Part shown: piece after piece, positions 13,298 to 24,416 of the stretch
How the letters are laid out: every line of letters starts with the position of its first letter
How positions within the stretch are numbered: the first letter of the stretch is position 1
Origin: Gnetum montanum
Lineage: Eukaryota > Streptophyta > Gnetopsida > Gnetales > Gnetaceae
Direction of reading: 5' to 3'
Assembly: GCA_015680685.1 (NCBI GenBank)
Contig: MNCI01004879.1
Span: forward strand, 207,443-271,442
Length of the DNA: 64,000 nt
Program-made: the position numbers and the translations under genes
Notes under the pieces: model-generated
Database searches by the model: none
What the model saw: only the letters and a program-made list of their open reading frames with translations
What the model was told of the DNA's origin: nothing

Positions 13298-13651
13298 ATG
13301 ATGAGCAATAGGTATCCCCTGCATCCAACCATATGAATTACAAGTGTTCATGCATGATCTGAATGAATTTTGTGGATGGAACTTGTTTAGCATCTAGATT
13401 ATTAAGTGTTGATCATAGTTTTTTTTTCTTCTTGATTGAACTAGTGGTAGCTTTGTCACATATGGTTTAGTCCAAGGTGAGGCATAGGATGGTTGATGTG
13501 ATTTTAGCTTTATGCTACTCCTAATGATAATAAAGAAATTAATTATTTAATCTAGTTAACAATGAAAAGTAAAGTTTAAACTAGCCTATGGGTGATGAGT
13601 GTCTGTTCCTAGCTTGTTGTACATATTCTCAACTCACATATCTACTATTGG

Positions 13652-13798
13652 GATTACCAACCACTACAATACTAGGTGAACCAAGCAATGACGCTACCAA
13701 GATTACCAAGCACTACGCTACTAGGTGAACCAAGCAATGATGCTACTATGATTACCAAGCGCTACACTACTGGGTGAACTAAGCAATGACACTGCTAA
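13652..13798. repeat. 49-bp unit x3 inside the 5' LTR of B
   Basis: Three 49-bp units start at 13652, 13701 and 13750. Each begins 'gattaccaa' and contains a 'gaaccaagcaatgac'-type core. The partner LTR at 6494-7370 has a single unit, so the expansion happened in this LTR after integration or during reverse transcription. Units differ by several substitutions and are therefore not fresh. Confidence 0.8.
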
Positions 13799-14077
13799 GA
13801 TTACCAAGCGAATATGTGTTTATTCTCAAAATTGATCGCACTCATTCTGCCAATTGATTAACTTCCATGAAATGTAGATATTAACTAAGTACATGAAAAG
13901 TAAATTGCATAGAAAGTGAATCTAATCTAAGTCAAAGTGCTACAATGAATAAGAATCAATCTCGATCTTATTACTATTTATGGAATGTGTCCAACTACAT
14001 TGCCACTCAAATAAGAGGCCATACAATTGACCCAGATCCACATCGTAAGCACTCATTGACTATTCTATAAGACTATG

Positions 14078-14991
14078 TGATGAGCGGCAAGGTACCCCTA
14101 CACTCAACCATACAAATACAAGCATTTCACACATGATCCGATCAAATTCCAAGGACTAAGTGCTTATGCACCCTTGCTGAATAAGGATGGGTTGATTGAT
14201 TGTTATCTTCCCAAACTTACTTGTATGTCATGATCATATGGTTATGTAAGCTTGAGGCATATGATTTTTATATCTTTTATGTTTTTATGTCTTGTGCTAA
14301 TAGGGAAAGAGAGAGATAACTAGGTGACTAATTTAACTTAACGACTCATTAACTAAGTTCTAACTAATCCAAACACAAGCATCCATTCCCACTTGTCGTA
14401 CACATCCTAAACCAGTGCAACACTACTGGGATTACCAAACACAAATTGTTACTGGGTTACCAAGCATTACATGCATGCTCAAAGTGATCATGCTTGTGTA
14501 ATTTAATGATTTTCTTAATTGATCAAAATGAATTGTTGTGCTAATAACAGAAATGTAAAGTGCATAAAATAAAATAAAATAAAATAAATGCATAAGAAAA
14601 TAAAATAAAAGAAATGCATCAGAAAAAAATCTCAAGTGCTACAAGGATGAATCAAAAAGCTCGTCTTTATTACCGTACACAAGGTGTGCTCAAGTACACA
14701 ATGCTCAAATAAAGATCCATCCATACTTAGACCTCCTACTATGGGCACTTGGAAAATACTCTAACTTTCAAATAGACTACAAGAGTTTTGCTACTTGACT
14801 GCTAAAAGACTTCCTTTCAATTGTGCACCTGGGCACTGTATTTAAAGGCTTGGAAGCAACTACTCTAATAATTAGAGTAACTGCTCTAATAATTAGAATA
14901 ACTGCTAAAGTAACCGCTAGAGTAACCACTCTAATAATTAGAATAACTACTAGAGTAACCACTCTAATAATTAGAGTAACCACTCTCATCA
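14078..14991 (-). repeat. 3' LTR of element A
   Basis: 914 bp, TGATGAGCGG to CTCTCATCA in plus-strand text. It matches the 5' LTR block for block. It keeps a segment ('tactatgggcacttgg...') that is replaced by a shorter sequence in the 5' copy near 23945. An (AAAAT)n tract lies at about 14568-14590. The TATA element of the 5' LTR (TATAAATA) reads TTTAAATA here. Confidence 0.88.
14861..14985. repeat. Palindrome-rich array in U3 of A (3' LTR)
   Basis: Tandem 18-bp-like units ACTCTAATAATTAGAGTA, each almost self-complementary, with interspersed 'actgctagagtaacc' variants. They lie just inside the outer (U3) end of the LTR. The array produces spurious 'TLIIRVTT' frames on both strands. The 5' LTR has the same array at 24051-24175. 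Confidence 0.85.
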
Positions 14992-16804
14992 TACCCCCAT
15001 GGCTGAATGAAAACTCATCCTCGAGTATAGAAGAAGAGAAAGAATTTCTTTACAAAATATTGGGAAGGTATGGGATTATTGACTAACTAACAACTGACAG
15101 TGGAATGGGATGATAGACTCAATGTGCCCAGTGAATGGATCAATAAGCATATTACAACATTAGTGTTCATGACCATTGTGGTGAACACTCATACATAAAT
15201 GACATCCAAGACTTTATTTGATAGCTTGTAGAGAAAGAGAGAGAAAGAAAATGAAGCATGTTGTTGCCAATACTAAGATTGTGCCTTCTATTGGTTATCC
15301 ATAGCCATGTCACCAAACTTGCTCCTTTCATAAATGCTCTAGTTCTGGTCTATCCTGATTGCTTCCTCGAAGCCCAGTCCATTGCTTGTATGATCACCAT
15401 CTACACAAACAACACAGTCACAAATGAGCAAGGATAGATAAACCATAATGCAGTTGATAGCTTGCCTTGATATGAAGTGCATTGGATGAGTTGTGGTTAT
15501 GGTAGAAATTAGTTCAAATATTTATCACAAGTGGCTATCCAAGGTGTAGGGGTTAGGAAAATAGTAAAATGGAGAAAATTAAAAAATTTGTGCTAGGGCC
15601 TCCACAACTAAGAGTGAACCTCCAATAGCTATAAGATGGAAAAACATGAGCAACAAGAAAAATGAAAAATATCAATGGCAACACCAATAAAATGGATGTT
15701 ATGGATGGGGATGAAACAAGAAATGATTAATTATAGAAAATGTTTAAGGGAAATAAGTTAACAAATGCACCAAAAAGAAATGCCAGTGGGTCCTCCCCAA
15801 AGCAGGATCATGCCCTTTATGCCCTGATAAACCCACAAACCAAAGAGTCCGTAGGCTCTAGGAATGTCATTTGGAAGTAAGAGTTATAAATTTACCCATA
15901 AGAATTCACCAAAGAAAAACAATGCATCAACCCAGAATGGACTAATGATAAAACCGGTAATGAGGTAAAAAATGAGAAGAAATATGGAGAGGAGAGAATA
16001 GAATGGAATCCCAAGAATAAGGTTTTGTAAATACCCTTGTGTATTTCATGGTTAAGATAACTAATTAGAACTCATCCCAAATCCAAACTCAAACCAACCA
16101 CATTCAGTGACCTCGCAACAATACACTTGGCCAATCCATTCTCTTGAAGCAACAAGAATTCCTTCACAAAGAGTGATCACCATCCCAAGGAGAGCAAGAT
16201 GGAGAAGCAGGAAGTGAGAAAGGGCCTTAGTTAGAGAGAACCTTCAGGCATGGGTAATATGTCTTTCCAATTTCATAACCAGTGCTTGTAGCCCATATTG
16301 CTTTATTATGTCTAATGGGTGTGCTTTGAATTCTCACCTTTCTCTCTTTTTTCTTTTTTTTTTAATATTTATGCATGAGAACCACACCATGCAAAGACTT
16401 ATTTTTATTCACTCAGCTTCCTGATATTTTAACAATGTTAGAATGGTGGAAAACCCAAGAAAAATAATCCAAGCACCCAAGAGAATGGCTAGCACCAATA
16501 CATTGAATCCCCTTGAAGTCACATCCTTTTCATCCTTTGAGTCTTTCCTTGGTTTGAAAAATACCCAACCACCAATTCATTAACAAGTTTACTTAGAAAA
16601 AGGGGAATGTATAGTTCCAAGCCAAAGGAGATCATAGAGTTGTATGGATGAGTGGATGGCGTGGACTCATTACCTGTTTTACCAAAAGAACCATACCGTA
16701 ACATCAACATCATAATTCAAAGGTAAAAAGCAAACATTAGCAATCAATATAATATAATTCAATCCACCATCATGAGCACTTATTAGATGATGAATAAAAG
16801 TAAA
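14992..16804 (-). other. 3' noncoding region of element A with polypurine tract
   Basis: The polypurine tract CCATGGGGGTA (minus strand) abuts the 3' LTR. The remaining 1.8 kb shares ordered blocks with B and J, for example around 15410-15460, 15780-15830, 16220-16250 and 16380-16400. In Athila-like elements an extra frame can occupy this place. Here only interrupted frames exist, so I treat it as noncoding or vestigial. Confidence 0.6.
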
Positions 16805-17005
16805 TCAAGCAAACAAAGAAACAATAAAAACATGAACGATGGTGTAAAACAAAAATAAGAAAAGTTGAAAGAATGTGTAAAACAAAAATTCAAAAATAAT
16901 TTGGGGCCTAGAATGGTTAGCATAGGTGGCCATCTTCCCCATGACTAAGTTGGAGGGAGGAGATCCAAAATAGTGAGCAAGGTTGTCCATCAAGAGAGGT
17001 AGCAT
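16805..17005 (-). pseudogene. Conserved tail frame after integrase, element A
   Basis: A 66-codon open frame reads NLAHYFGSPPSNLVMGKMAT then YANH and a hydrophobic Phe/Leu-rich end. Element J has NLAQYFRSPPSNSVMGEMAT and K has VMGEMATYANH at the same relative place. The function is unknown. It may be the extreme C-terminus of pol downstream of the integrase C-terminal domain, read in another frame in this copy. Its retention in pol-deleted relatives suggests that either the peptide or the underlying RNA/DNA matters. Confidence 0.55.
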
Positions 17006-17049
17006 ATGTACTGATTGTCCTAAGCTCCTAGGAAGGTTTGGTTTGTTGC

Positions 17050-19860
17050 ATGTTGACCAAATTTTTTTTATCCAAACTCTCAGGTTTGTATATTATCATG
17101 GCCCCTGAAGGAAAAGTTGCATAAATAATATAAGGTCCTTCCCATAGTGTTTGAAATTTAGTACATTTTGGCACATGTGTGGGATTTTAGTAGAGAACCT
17201 TATCTCTTGGCTGATATTTAACTTTCCTAATTCTTAGGTCATGACATTGTTTATTGAAGGCCTTGTGCAATTTTTTAGATGATAGGGTAGCTAATCAGTT
17301 TTCATCTAGAAAGTTAAGGTTTACTAACCATTCTTTCTATGCTAGATCAAGGTCAAGGTTGAGGTCACATGCCATGGATAGTGTACAAAGTTCAGTTTGA
17401 ATGGGAAGTATTCATAATTTACCATATACTAACTCATAGGAAGAGTAGCCTATAGGGAGTTTCCATGTGGAGTGGTATGCCCAAAGAGCATCATTCAGTT
17501 TAATGCTTGAGTCTTGCCTAAACTTGCTAATGATTCTTGTCAATATCTTCATAATTTCCCTGTTGGTGACTTCTGCTTGACCATTCGCTTGGGGGTTGTA
17601 TGGTGTAGTCAATTTATGCTCAACCCCTAAGAGTTGCATTAATTTTCAAAAAGTTGCACCTATGAAGTGTGTACCATTATCTGAAATAAGTGCACATGAC
17701 ATACCAAACTTGTTTATGATTTTTTGTTGAACAAATCATGTAGTTGTAGATGATGTACAATCTTTAACAGTACAACTTCAGCCCATTTTTTTAGGTAATC
17801 AATGGCAAGAATAATATAAGATTTTCCATTGGACATTGGTGTAATTGGCCCCATAAAATCAATTCCCCAAATGTCGAAGGGTTCTAATAGTTGAATCCAT
17901 TATTTTGGCTCCTTCATTCTAATAGTCATTTCCCCATTACATTGACAACGCTCCCAAGATTGGACGAAACGCTGGGCATCTCGAAATAATGTAGGACAAT
18001 AATATCCTGCAAGTAGGATCTTAATGGCCATTTGTCTCCAAGTGTAATAACCCCCACAAGGACCCTCATGAGCATCTTGGAGAACCTACAGTTGATCTAT
18101 ATCGGGAACATACTACCGAACCAAGCCATTGGGACATACTTTGTAAAGTTGTCCATTGATCTCCATAAAGTACTTGGCTTGGTGAAGAAACTATTGTTTC
18201 TTCTTAAGGTTTAACTCTTGTGGTGTTTGTTGGGTGAGGAGATAGGTAAGAATGCTACTATACTAGTTTGTCTTCATGGGTGATTGATTATTCACTACAC
18301 CAGCAAAGAGGAATTCATCAGGGAAATGATCAAAACTTGGATATTCATCCTCTTTGTTGTCCCATCACAACCAAGATAAATGATCAACAACTACATTCTT
18401 GGTGCCCTTGCGATCAATCATCGTTAAATCAAACTCTTGTAAGATTACAAGCCATCATATGATACAAGGGCTTACCATTGGCTTATTCATGAGGAACCAC
18501 ATTGCACTATGATTTATATGTATATATACTTTATATCCCAATACATAGTGTCTAAAAATTTGCTAGTGCAAACACTACAGCCATTAATTCTTTCTCTATG
18601 GTAGTGTAGTTAAGTTGTGCACTAGTGATACTTCTACTTGCATAGTGGGTGTAATAAGGATGCTTTTGGTCATCTAATTATCTAAGTACAGCTCCTAAAG
18701 CATTTTTGGATGTGTTAGTCATCATATGGAATGGTTTGGACCAGTTAGGAACTTGTAGAATGGGTGTTTCTACTAGCTTCTGTTTCAGAGTTTGAAAAGC
18801 TAATTTGCATTTCCTGGTCCACTCAAAAGATACGTCCTTTTTTGTTAATTCCACCAATGGTTTGACAACCTTTGAAAAGTTCTCAATAAATCTCCTATAG
18901 TATCCAATATGTCCAAAGAATGACCGAATGTCTTTGACAATTTCCTGTTGATAAGTACTTCCTTGGATAACTTTGATTTTCTTGAGGTCTACCTCTATCC
19001 CTATGTATGAGATTTTGTGTCATAGTACTATGCCCTCATGGACCATAAAATGGATTTTCTACTAGTTGAGCCTCAAATTAGTTTCTACACATCTTTTTAA
19101 CACTTGCTCTAACTAGTCCAAAGCTTGATCAATGTTTGCTCTATAGGAGAAATCGTCCATAAAGACTTCTACACCATTTCTTATATGTTGTTGGAAGCTG
19201 CTTAGAACTAGTCATTGAAATGTTGCAAGGGCATTGCATAAGCCAAATGGCATCTATTTGTGTGCAAAAATTCCCCAAGGACTGGTGAACATAGTCTTGG
19301 CTTGGTCTTCTAGGGCTATTTGTATTTGATTATATCCACTATATCCATCCAGAAAACTGTAGTAGCAATGCCTTGCGATGGTGTCTAAGACTTGGTCAAC
19401 AAGTGACAACGAAAAGTGGTCTTTGAATGTTGCCATATTTAGTAGCCTAAAATCTATGCACACCCTCCATTTTCCTCTCTTTTTAGGCACAATAACTAAG
19501 GGACTAACCCATTCGCTATCAGAAATGAAATATATGAACCCAACCTTGCGAAGCTGTTCGATTTCTTCCTTGACTACTTGCTTTAGATTTGGATTCAAAC
19601 GCCTCTATGGTTGTCTTCGAGGCTTCATGGAGGGGTCAATGTAAATCCTATGTTGGCATATCCTAGGATCTATTCCAGTTAATTCAAGATATGATCAAAC
19701 AAATAATTTTGACCATCTATTAATTACCTTCAGTAGTTCTTCTTTTTGTTGAGGAGCAAGCTTAGCATTGATAATTACCAGTTTTCCATTTTTAAGAAAC
19801 ATGTATTCCATATCAGTGGTCAATGGTTTTAGCTCAATGGGCTCTTACTTAAATTTCTCA
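17050..19860 (-). pseudogene. Decayed pol of element A: reverse transcriptase, RNase H, integrase
   Basis: Read on the minus strand from 19.86 kb down. The linker includes WEKLEIPEKFK. The reverse-transcriptase N-part (19598-19254) has VSPLVIVPKKRGKWRVCIDF and YSFLDGYSGYNQI. The catalytic motif VFMDDFS lies near 19.15 kb. RNase H has NTSKNALGAVL (first Asp changed to Asn) and RSITSAQLNYTTIEKELMAV at about 18.55-18.75 kb. Integrase has a zinc-finger region (GYYCPTLFRDAQRFVQSW), [11 protein letters not shown] and DYLKKWAEV (first catalytic Asp nearby), ALISDNGTHFIGATF (second Asp), NPQANGQAEVTNREI (catalytic Glu) and a C-terminal EGPYIIYATFPSG. Together these would copy element RNA into DNA and insert it. 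Several stops and frame changes make it inactive. Confidence 0.9.
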
Positions 19861-20119
19861 GGGATTTCCAACTTCTCCCAATTGATATTTTCAAGGTTAA
19901 GACTTGGAAGTTGACGGTGGACTTGCTCTAATGCATCTATGCTATTGATGTAAGCACAAGCCAAACCCTTAGTTGGTTCTATGCATATGACTGAACTACT
20001 TTCTTGATCAGCTATCAAACATTGGGTGCCTTCCTATTGTGTGTCTACTGCATACAAGCATCTTTATATGTTGCTCACTTATGCACACTAATTGCATGCA
20101 GGAAATGTTAAACTTTGCA

Positions 20120-20768
20120 TAAACCATAGCCTCTACATGCAATTACACCCTGTGTTACTGTATGTAATGCATGAAACTCTCTTCTTCTCAATCTTTCTAA
20201 ATGCATTTACCTTTGATATTTCTAGGGAAAGATTGAGGATTCCTAGGCATGCATCGATGGTGCTTAGCCATGCTCTTCCCATTATGATTGAAAATTCCCC
20301 CTTACCATTGTTCACCTAAATCACTAAGAAGTTAGCTGGGTACGACCATCCACAAATAGTGGTAACAATGTCTTCCACTAGTCCTAATGGGATAGTGATG
20401 GACTGGTTAGCCAACTCTAGAAAAATGTTGCTCTTTTTCAATAGAGGCAAGTTCCAGGCCTTATACATTTCTTAAGAGATCAAGTTGACACTAGAACTTG
20501 AATCCAAAAGAGCCTTGCATGGCACATTTCTAGAAATTTGTAAGTATATCAGAGGACTCCTAGGATTAGAGAATTTCCTAGGAAGGTGGCCAACTTTGAT
20601 CCAATTGGTAACGACATGTGTTAGCATGACCGTATGTGTTGAGTGCAGTGGTTGAGTTGAAAGAGGCTTTGAAGTTTTAATTGATACTAAGGCATCTAAG
20701 GAATCAGCCACTTGTGATTGTAAGGGCTTGGTTGGTCTATTGGTTTTAAAGAAATATATTTTCTTCAT
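20120..20768 (-). pseudogene. Decayed aspartic protease of element A
   Basis: This is a retroviral-type (pepsin-like) protease that would cut gag-pol. The active-site stretch is CKALLDSSSSVNLIS, so the canonical D-S/T-G triplet has become D-S-S. A stop follows directly at 20472. The second signature, FSIIMGRAWLSTIDACLGI, lies near 20.29 kb. The order, active-site loop then hydrophobic ILG/IMGR, is that of the family. K keeps DSGSG at the same place and J has DLG, so A and J are damaged at the catalytic loop. Confidence 0.88.
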
Positions 20769-21234
20769 GTGGTTGTTGGAACCAATAGTAGGTTGAGAGT
20801 TAATAGCCCTTATGGCATTACGTTGCTAGGTTGGGTAGGGATTTCACCCTGCATAGCTAGAGCAGGTGGTAGTGGAGCTATTGGTGGAAGAGATGCGGCC
20901 AAATGAGAAGGATGATATTCTTGTGAAATATCACCCCTAGAAGAGGGAGTCCCATAATACTCGTGGGCTTGGTAGTGAGGTTGAGGAGTGATGTGACGAG
21001 TAGAGTCATGTGGGGAGATTGACCGCTACATGTAATTTCCATACAGGTTAAGTTGCCGATAAGGATATTGTTACCTTGTTGGTGGCATTCCCCATGATTA
21101 TGGGTGCTACCACTATTGATATTGCTTAATCAATTGTGGTGGAGTTCCACTGGGATAATATGTTAAGGTTGGTGGAACTTCTTTGCGTTACCTTAAGGAT
21201 AAGGTAACCTTTGGGGTGTATGCCTTTTTTTTAA

Positions 21235-23158
21235 TCATGGGTTGAGTGCATACATCTCAAACTCTTGTAGATGTGAGATTACAGGGCAACATCGCTTAGG
21301 ATGGTCATATTGACATATCTCACATCCACTATCATTGTCTATTTCTGAATCCACAACCTCTTTAATGATGGAAACTTTGCCCTTACCCTTGCTACATGCA
21401 TGTTCAACCTCTTTCTTTTTTCTTTTCTCACTACCTTGATCTCTAGACTCCTCTACTATTTTAAGAATAGTTTGAAATCTATTGTCTAGGGAATCCCACA
21501 TTTGGTCTACCCCTGCCGAAAATTCTAATGTCATATTTTGGATAGGCAAAGTTTTTCTATTCACCATCTCTTCGAGTGGTGACTCTTCTTCATCCTCACA
21601 AAATCTTACTTCCCTCTTCTGAAAGGGAAGGATCTCGGTTATACTCTTTCATATTTTCTCTCTTCCATAGCTCAACTTCTTCCTTAGCAACTTACTCCAA
21701 TAGTCTTTGAATTTGATGGGACCTAAGCTGGGATAGTCTTCCTTGGGCATAAGTCCCAAGGGTTCTTCTCATGTCATGCCTAAGCCCATCCATGAGATGG
21801 TGCAGTTGATCCCTTTGTGAATAACCATGGCCATGATAATGATGTAACAGTGCATAGTATCGGCCCATGGTAGCATCCAAGGGTTCATGTCCTCCTTGTT
21901 TCCACCATTGGATTTGCTTTCGCATGTTAGACACTCAGGAGTACATTTGGTAGTTATCATTAAATAGTTCTAACATAGTACTCCACCTACGAATGGATTC
22001 TGGTTCTACAAATCAATACCAGCTTTCTGCATTTTTAACTAATGTCTATGGAAACAACTTAAGTTTTTGTCATTTTTTCTCTATGTTCTATAAAGCACAC
22101 GCATCATGGAATGCTTGTAAATGATTCTGAGGATCAGCGTTGTATCCCCCTTCAAATTGTGGAATGTTATTCATATCTAATCTCTTGATCCTACTATCTT
22201 TCTTATGTCTTGTTGGAATTCTAATAACCTTAGTTATGTCTAACATAGTTTAAGTAGCAAGGCGGGGTTCATCATGATCGTCTTGTCCATGGCATCTATG
22301 ATGCCTATGTTGTTCCCTACTCTCCCTTCTTCTATGTCGTGACTCTCTAGAGTGCCCTTGTCGCCTTTCCTGGCTGTTTCATCTATGACTTCCACCTTGC
22401 CTACCTTTATCCCCATGGTCTTTTTCTTTATGATCACATCTAGATATTGAAGGAGAGGTTGAAGGAGATGATGAAGGTAAAGAAGAAGGAGAACCATCAC
22501 CATGATAGTGTCTCCTATCTTCTCTTCTATGGTCTCAGCCTCGATTGCTATTGCAATAAGAATGTCCATCTTTATCATGAGTTTGTGTCCCTTTTTCGAA
22601 TCCTTTGTGCTTGTGGGTATCAGAACTTGGGTTATGAATAGTGGAATGAAGATTCTGATACACAACCCCTTGGCCAAAGTCAAGGGCAGGAACATCATTA
22701 TGTGGGCGAATACCCAAGGTAGGTTCACCACCCTCATTTTCACTTAAGACATGTGGGGCATCCTGGGACCACTTACCCTTCAAATACTTATGATGTCTCT
22801 CCTATTGCAAGTCCCTTTGATGTTGTGCCTCTATGGAATGGTATTCTCTTGAGTCATGGTCTTGCACAACGTATTCTGCATGTAAGTGCAGCATGCCAAT
22901 TCATGTGAGAGCATGAAGAAGCATGCTCGAGACTGAACGATCAGGAGGTAACACTATGTTACCTTCTAAGTCTTGCCAACGCAATTGTTCTTCTTGATGG
23001 AGGATAAAGGTGAAGTCTAATATATAATCATCAAGATGAATATATACCACTCAAACTTGTTGAGGGACTGGTGGATCAACGTCATCTGTATTATGTCACT
23101 GACTGTTTCCTATTTCAGACATAGGTGGTAAGGCACTTTTGTACAAAGAAGAAGACAT
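21235..23158 (-). pseudogene. Decayed gag of element A
   Basis: The start is chosen at 23158, where MSSSLYKSALPPMSE begins 117 bp inside the primer-binding site. About 640 codons follow. First comes an N-terminal part with WQDLEGNIVLPPDRSV. A long Arg/His/Asp/Ser-rich basic stretch follows (22.3-22.6 kb). The capsid core runs from LDMNNIPQFEGGYNADPQNH to MRKQIQWWKQGGHEPLDA. Then come a Lys-rich segment and a zinc-knuckle-like CEICQYDHPKRCCP. That spacing (C-x2-C-x3-H-x3-C-C) is one short of the classic C-x2-C-x4-H-x4-C, yet it is conserved in J and K. Stops and frameshifts occur throughout. A proline/tyrosine-rich spacer (20.8-21.2 kb) links it to protease. Confidence 0.85.
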
Positions 23159-23275
23159 ACTTGTCTATTCAGTGTGCAGTGTATTCTTATTTATTATTTT
23201 CTCAACCAACCCTAAGGGTTCATTCCAACGATGTGAATGATTTCCTATGTTCTAGTTAGTGCACAAACAACTAAG

Positions 23276-23293
23276 TCCCCGGCAACAACACCA
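23276..23293 (-). promoter_or_regulatory. Primer-binding site of element A (tRNA-Asp type)
   Basis: TGGTGTTGTTGCCGGGGA on the minus strand, one base from the 5' LTR. It differs from the tRNA-Asp-complementary consensus TGGCGCCGTTGCCGGGGA mainly by C/G-to-T changes in the first half. Confidence 0.85.
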
Positions 23294-23294
23294 A

Positions 23295-24181
23295 TGATGA
23301 GTGGCGAGGTACCCCTATGCTCAACCATACAAATATGAGCGTTTCACGCAGGATCTGGTCAAATTCCAAAGACTAAGTGCTTATGTGCCCTTGTGGAACA
23401 AGTACGGGTTGATTGATTGATGTCTTCCCAAACTTACTTGTATGTCATGATTGTATGGTTATGTAAGCTTGATGATTTTTATATCTTTTATGTTTTTATG
23501 TCTTGTGCTAATAGGAAAAGAGAGAGATAACTAGGTGACTAATTTAACTTAACTACTCATTAACTAAGTTCTAACTAATCCTAACACAAGTATCTGTTCC
23601 CACTTGTCGTACACATTCTGAACCAGTGCAACACTATTGGGATTACCAAACGTTAATCGTTACTAGGTTACCAAGCATTACATGCATGCTCAAAATGGTC
23701 ATGCTTGTGTAATTTAATGATTTTCTTAATTGATCAAAATGAATTGCTGTGCTAATAACAGAAATGTAAAGTGCATAAAATAAAATAAAATAAAATAAAT
23801 GCATAAAAAATAAAATGAAATAAATGCATAAGAAAACAAATCTCAAGTGCTACAAGGATGAATCAAAGGGCTCATCTTTATTACCATACACAAGGTGTGC
23901 TCAGGTACACAATGCTTAAATAAAGATCTATCCACACTTAGACCTCATGCTGCTTAATCAAATAGACTACAAGAGTTTCACTACCTGATTGTTAAAAGAC
24001 TTCCTTTTAATTGTGCACCTAGGCACTGTATTTATAGGCTTGGGAGCAACTACTCTAATAATTAGAGTAACTGCTCTAATAATTAGAATAACTACTAAAG
24101 TAACTGCTAGAATAACCACTCTAATAATTAAAGTAACTACTAGAGTAACCACTTTAATAATTAGAGTAATTGTTCTCATCA
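23295..24181 (-). repeat. 5' LTR of element A
   Basis: 887 bp, TGATGAGTGGCGAGG to TTCTCATCA in plus-strand text. It carries an (AAAAT)n tract at about 23780-23800 and the same palindrome array as its partner at 24051-24175. It differs by scattered substitutions and by a shortened stretch near 23940-23970. Confidence 0.88.
24029..24036 (-). promoter_or_regulatory. TATA box in the 5' LTR of A
   Basis: TATAAATA on the minus strand between the palindrome array and the transcribed part, in the expected position for the retrotransposon promoter. The partner LTR has TTTAAATA. Confidence 0.5.
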
Positions 24182-24416
24182 CCATGGAATAAAACTGCAA
24201 AAGTTTGACTACTCTATTGACAAAAGATGGCCAACACACAATGAGAGCATGTGTATTTATAAGAGAAAATAAACACTGCATCGATGGGTACTCATGGATG
24301 CAACAAATACTATGTCAACAAGATCCCATCAACGGGTTTGCGTCAACGTTACTGCTTCAATGTAGCTACATCGAAGCGATCCCATTGACATAGGCAACTG
24401 ATGGTTCATCAACTAG

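Larger units (their letters stand above)
14078..24181 (-). mobile_element. Full-length Ty3/gypsy element A (gag-protease-pol, decayed)
   Basis: This is a 10.1-kb element with both LTRs (3' at 14078-14991, 5' at 23295-24181), primer-binding site, gag, protease, reverse transcriptase/RNase H, integrase, a conserved short tail frame, a 1.8-kb 3' noncoding region and a polypurine tract (CCATGGGGGTA at 14992-15002). The flanks CTATG (14073-14077) and CCATG (24182-24186) are a 5-bp target duplication with one change. It sits inside the 5' LTR of B. Domain order protease-RT-RNase H-integrase is that of Ty3/gypsy. The tRNA-Asp-type primer site points to the Athila/Tat side of the plant gypsy tree (inference). 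Stops and frameshifts in every domain make it non-functional, but it is the only copy here that keeps pol. Confidence 0.92.
6494..24411 (-). mobile_element. Ty3/gypsy element B, pol-deleted, hosting nested insertions
   Basis: The element runs right to left: 5' LTR (13299-14077 plus 24182-24411), primer-binding site, decayed gag, about 3.6 kb with no detectable protease or pol, polypurine tract 'cgtgggggta' and 3' LTR (6494-7370). A perfect ACTAG duplication (6489-6493 and 24412-24416) frames the whole 17.9 kb, which proves that the two distant LTR pieces belong to one insertion. Two later arrivals sit inside: full-length element A in the 5' LTR, and solo LTR C in the 3' region. Without them B is only about 7 kb, too short for a complete gypsy element. 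It was therefore a deletion derivative, or lost pol after insertion. B is older than A by the nesting order. Confidence 0.88.
13299..24411 (-). repeat. 5' LTR of element B, split by element A
   Basis: The LTR consists of 13299-14077 and 24182-24411. The break lies at 'aagactatg', and the sequence resumes 'gaataaaactgcaaaag', exactly as the uninterrupted 3' LTR reads at 7164-7190 ('aagactatagaataaaact'). It ends GGTTCATCA before the ACTAG duplication. It is longer than its partner mainly because of a 49-bp unit present three times. Confidence 0.85.

Noticed and set aside
14777-15086. Overlapping open frames on both strands with repeated TLIIRVTT (also 23967-24281)
   Set aside because: They arise from the near-palindromic 18-bp array inside the LTRs of A. 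They read similarly on both strands and lie in U3.
22447-22783. Several basic frames on both strands in the gag region of A
   Set aside because: Shadows of the Arg/His/Asp-rich gag segment. Only the minus-strand register that continues into the capsid core is kept.
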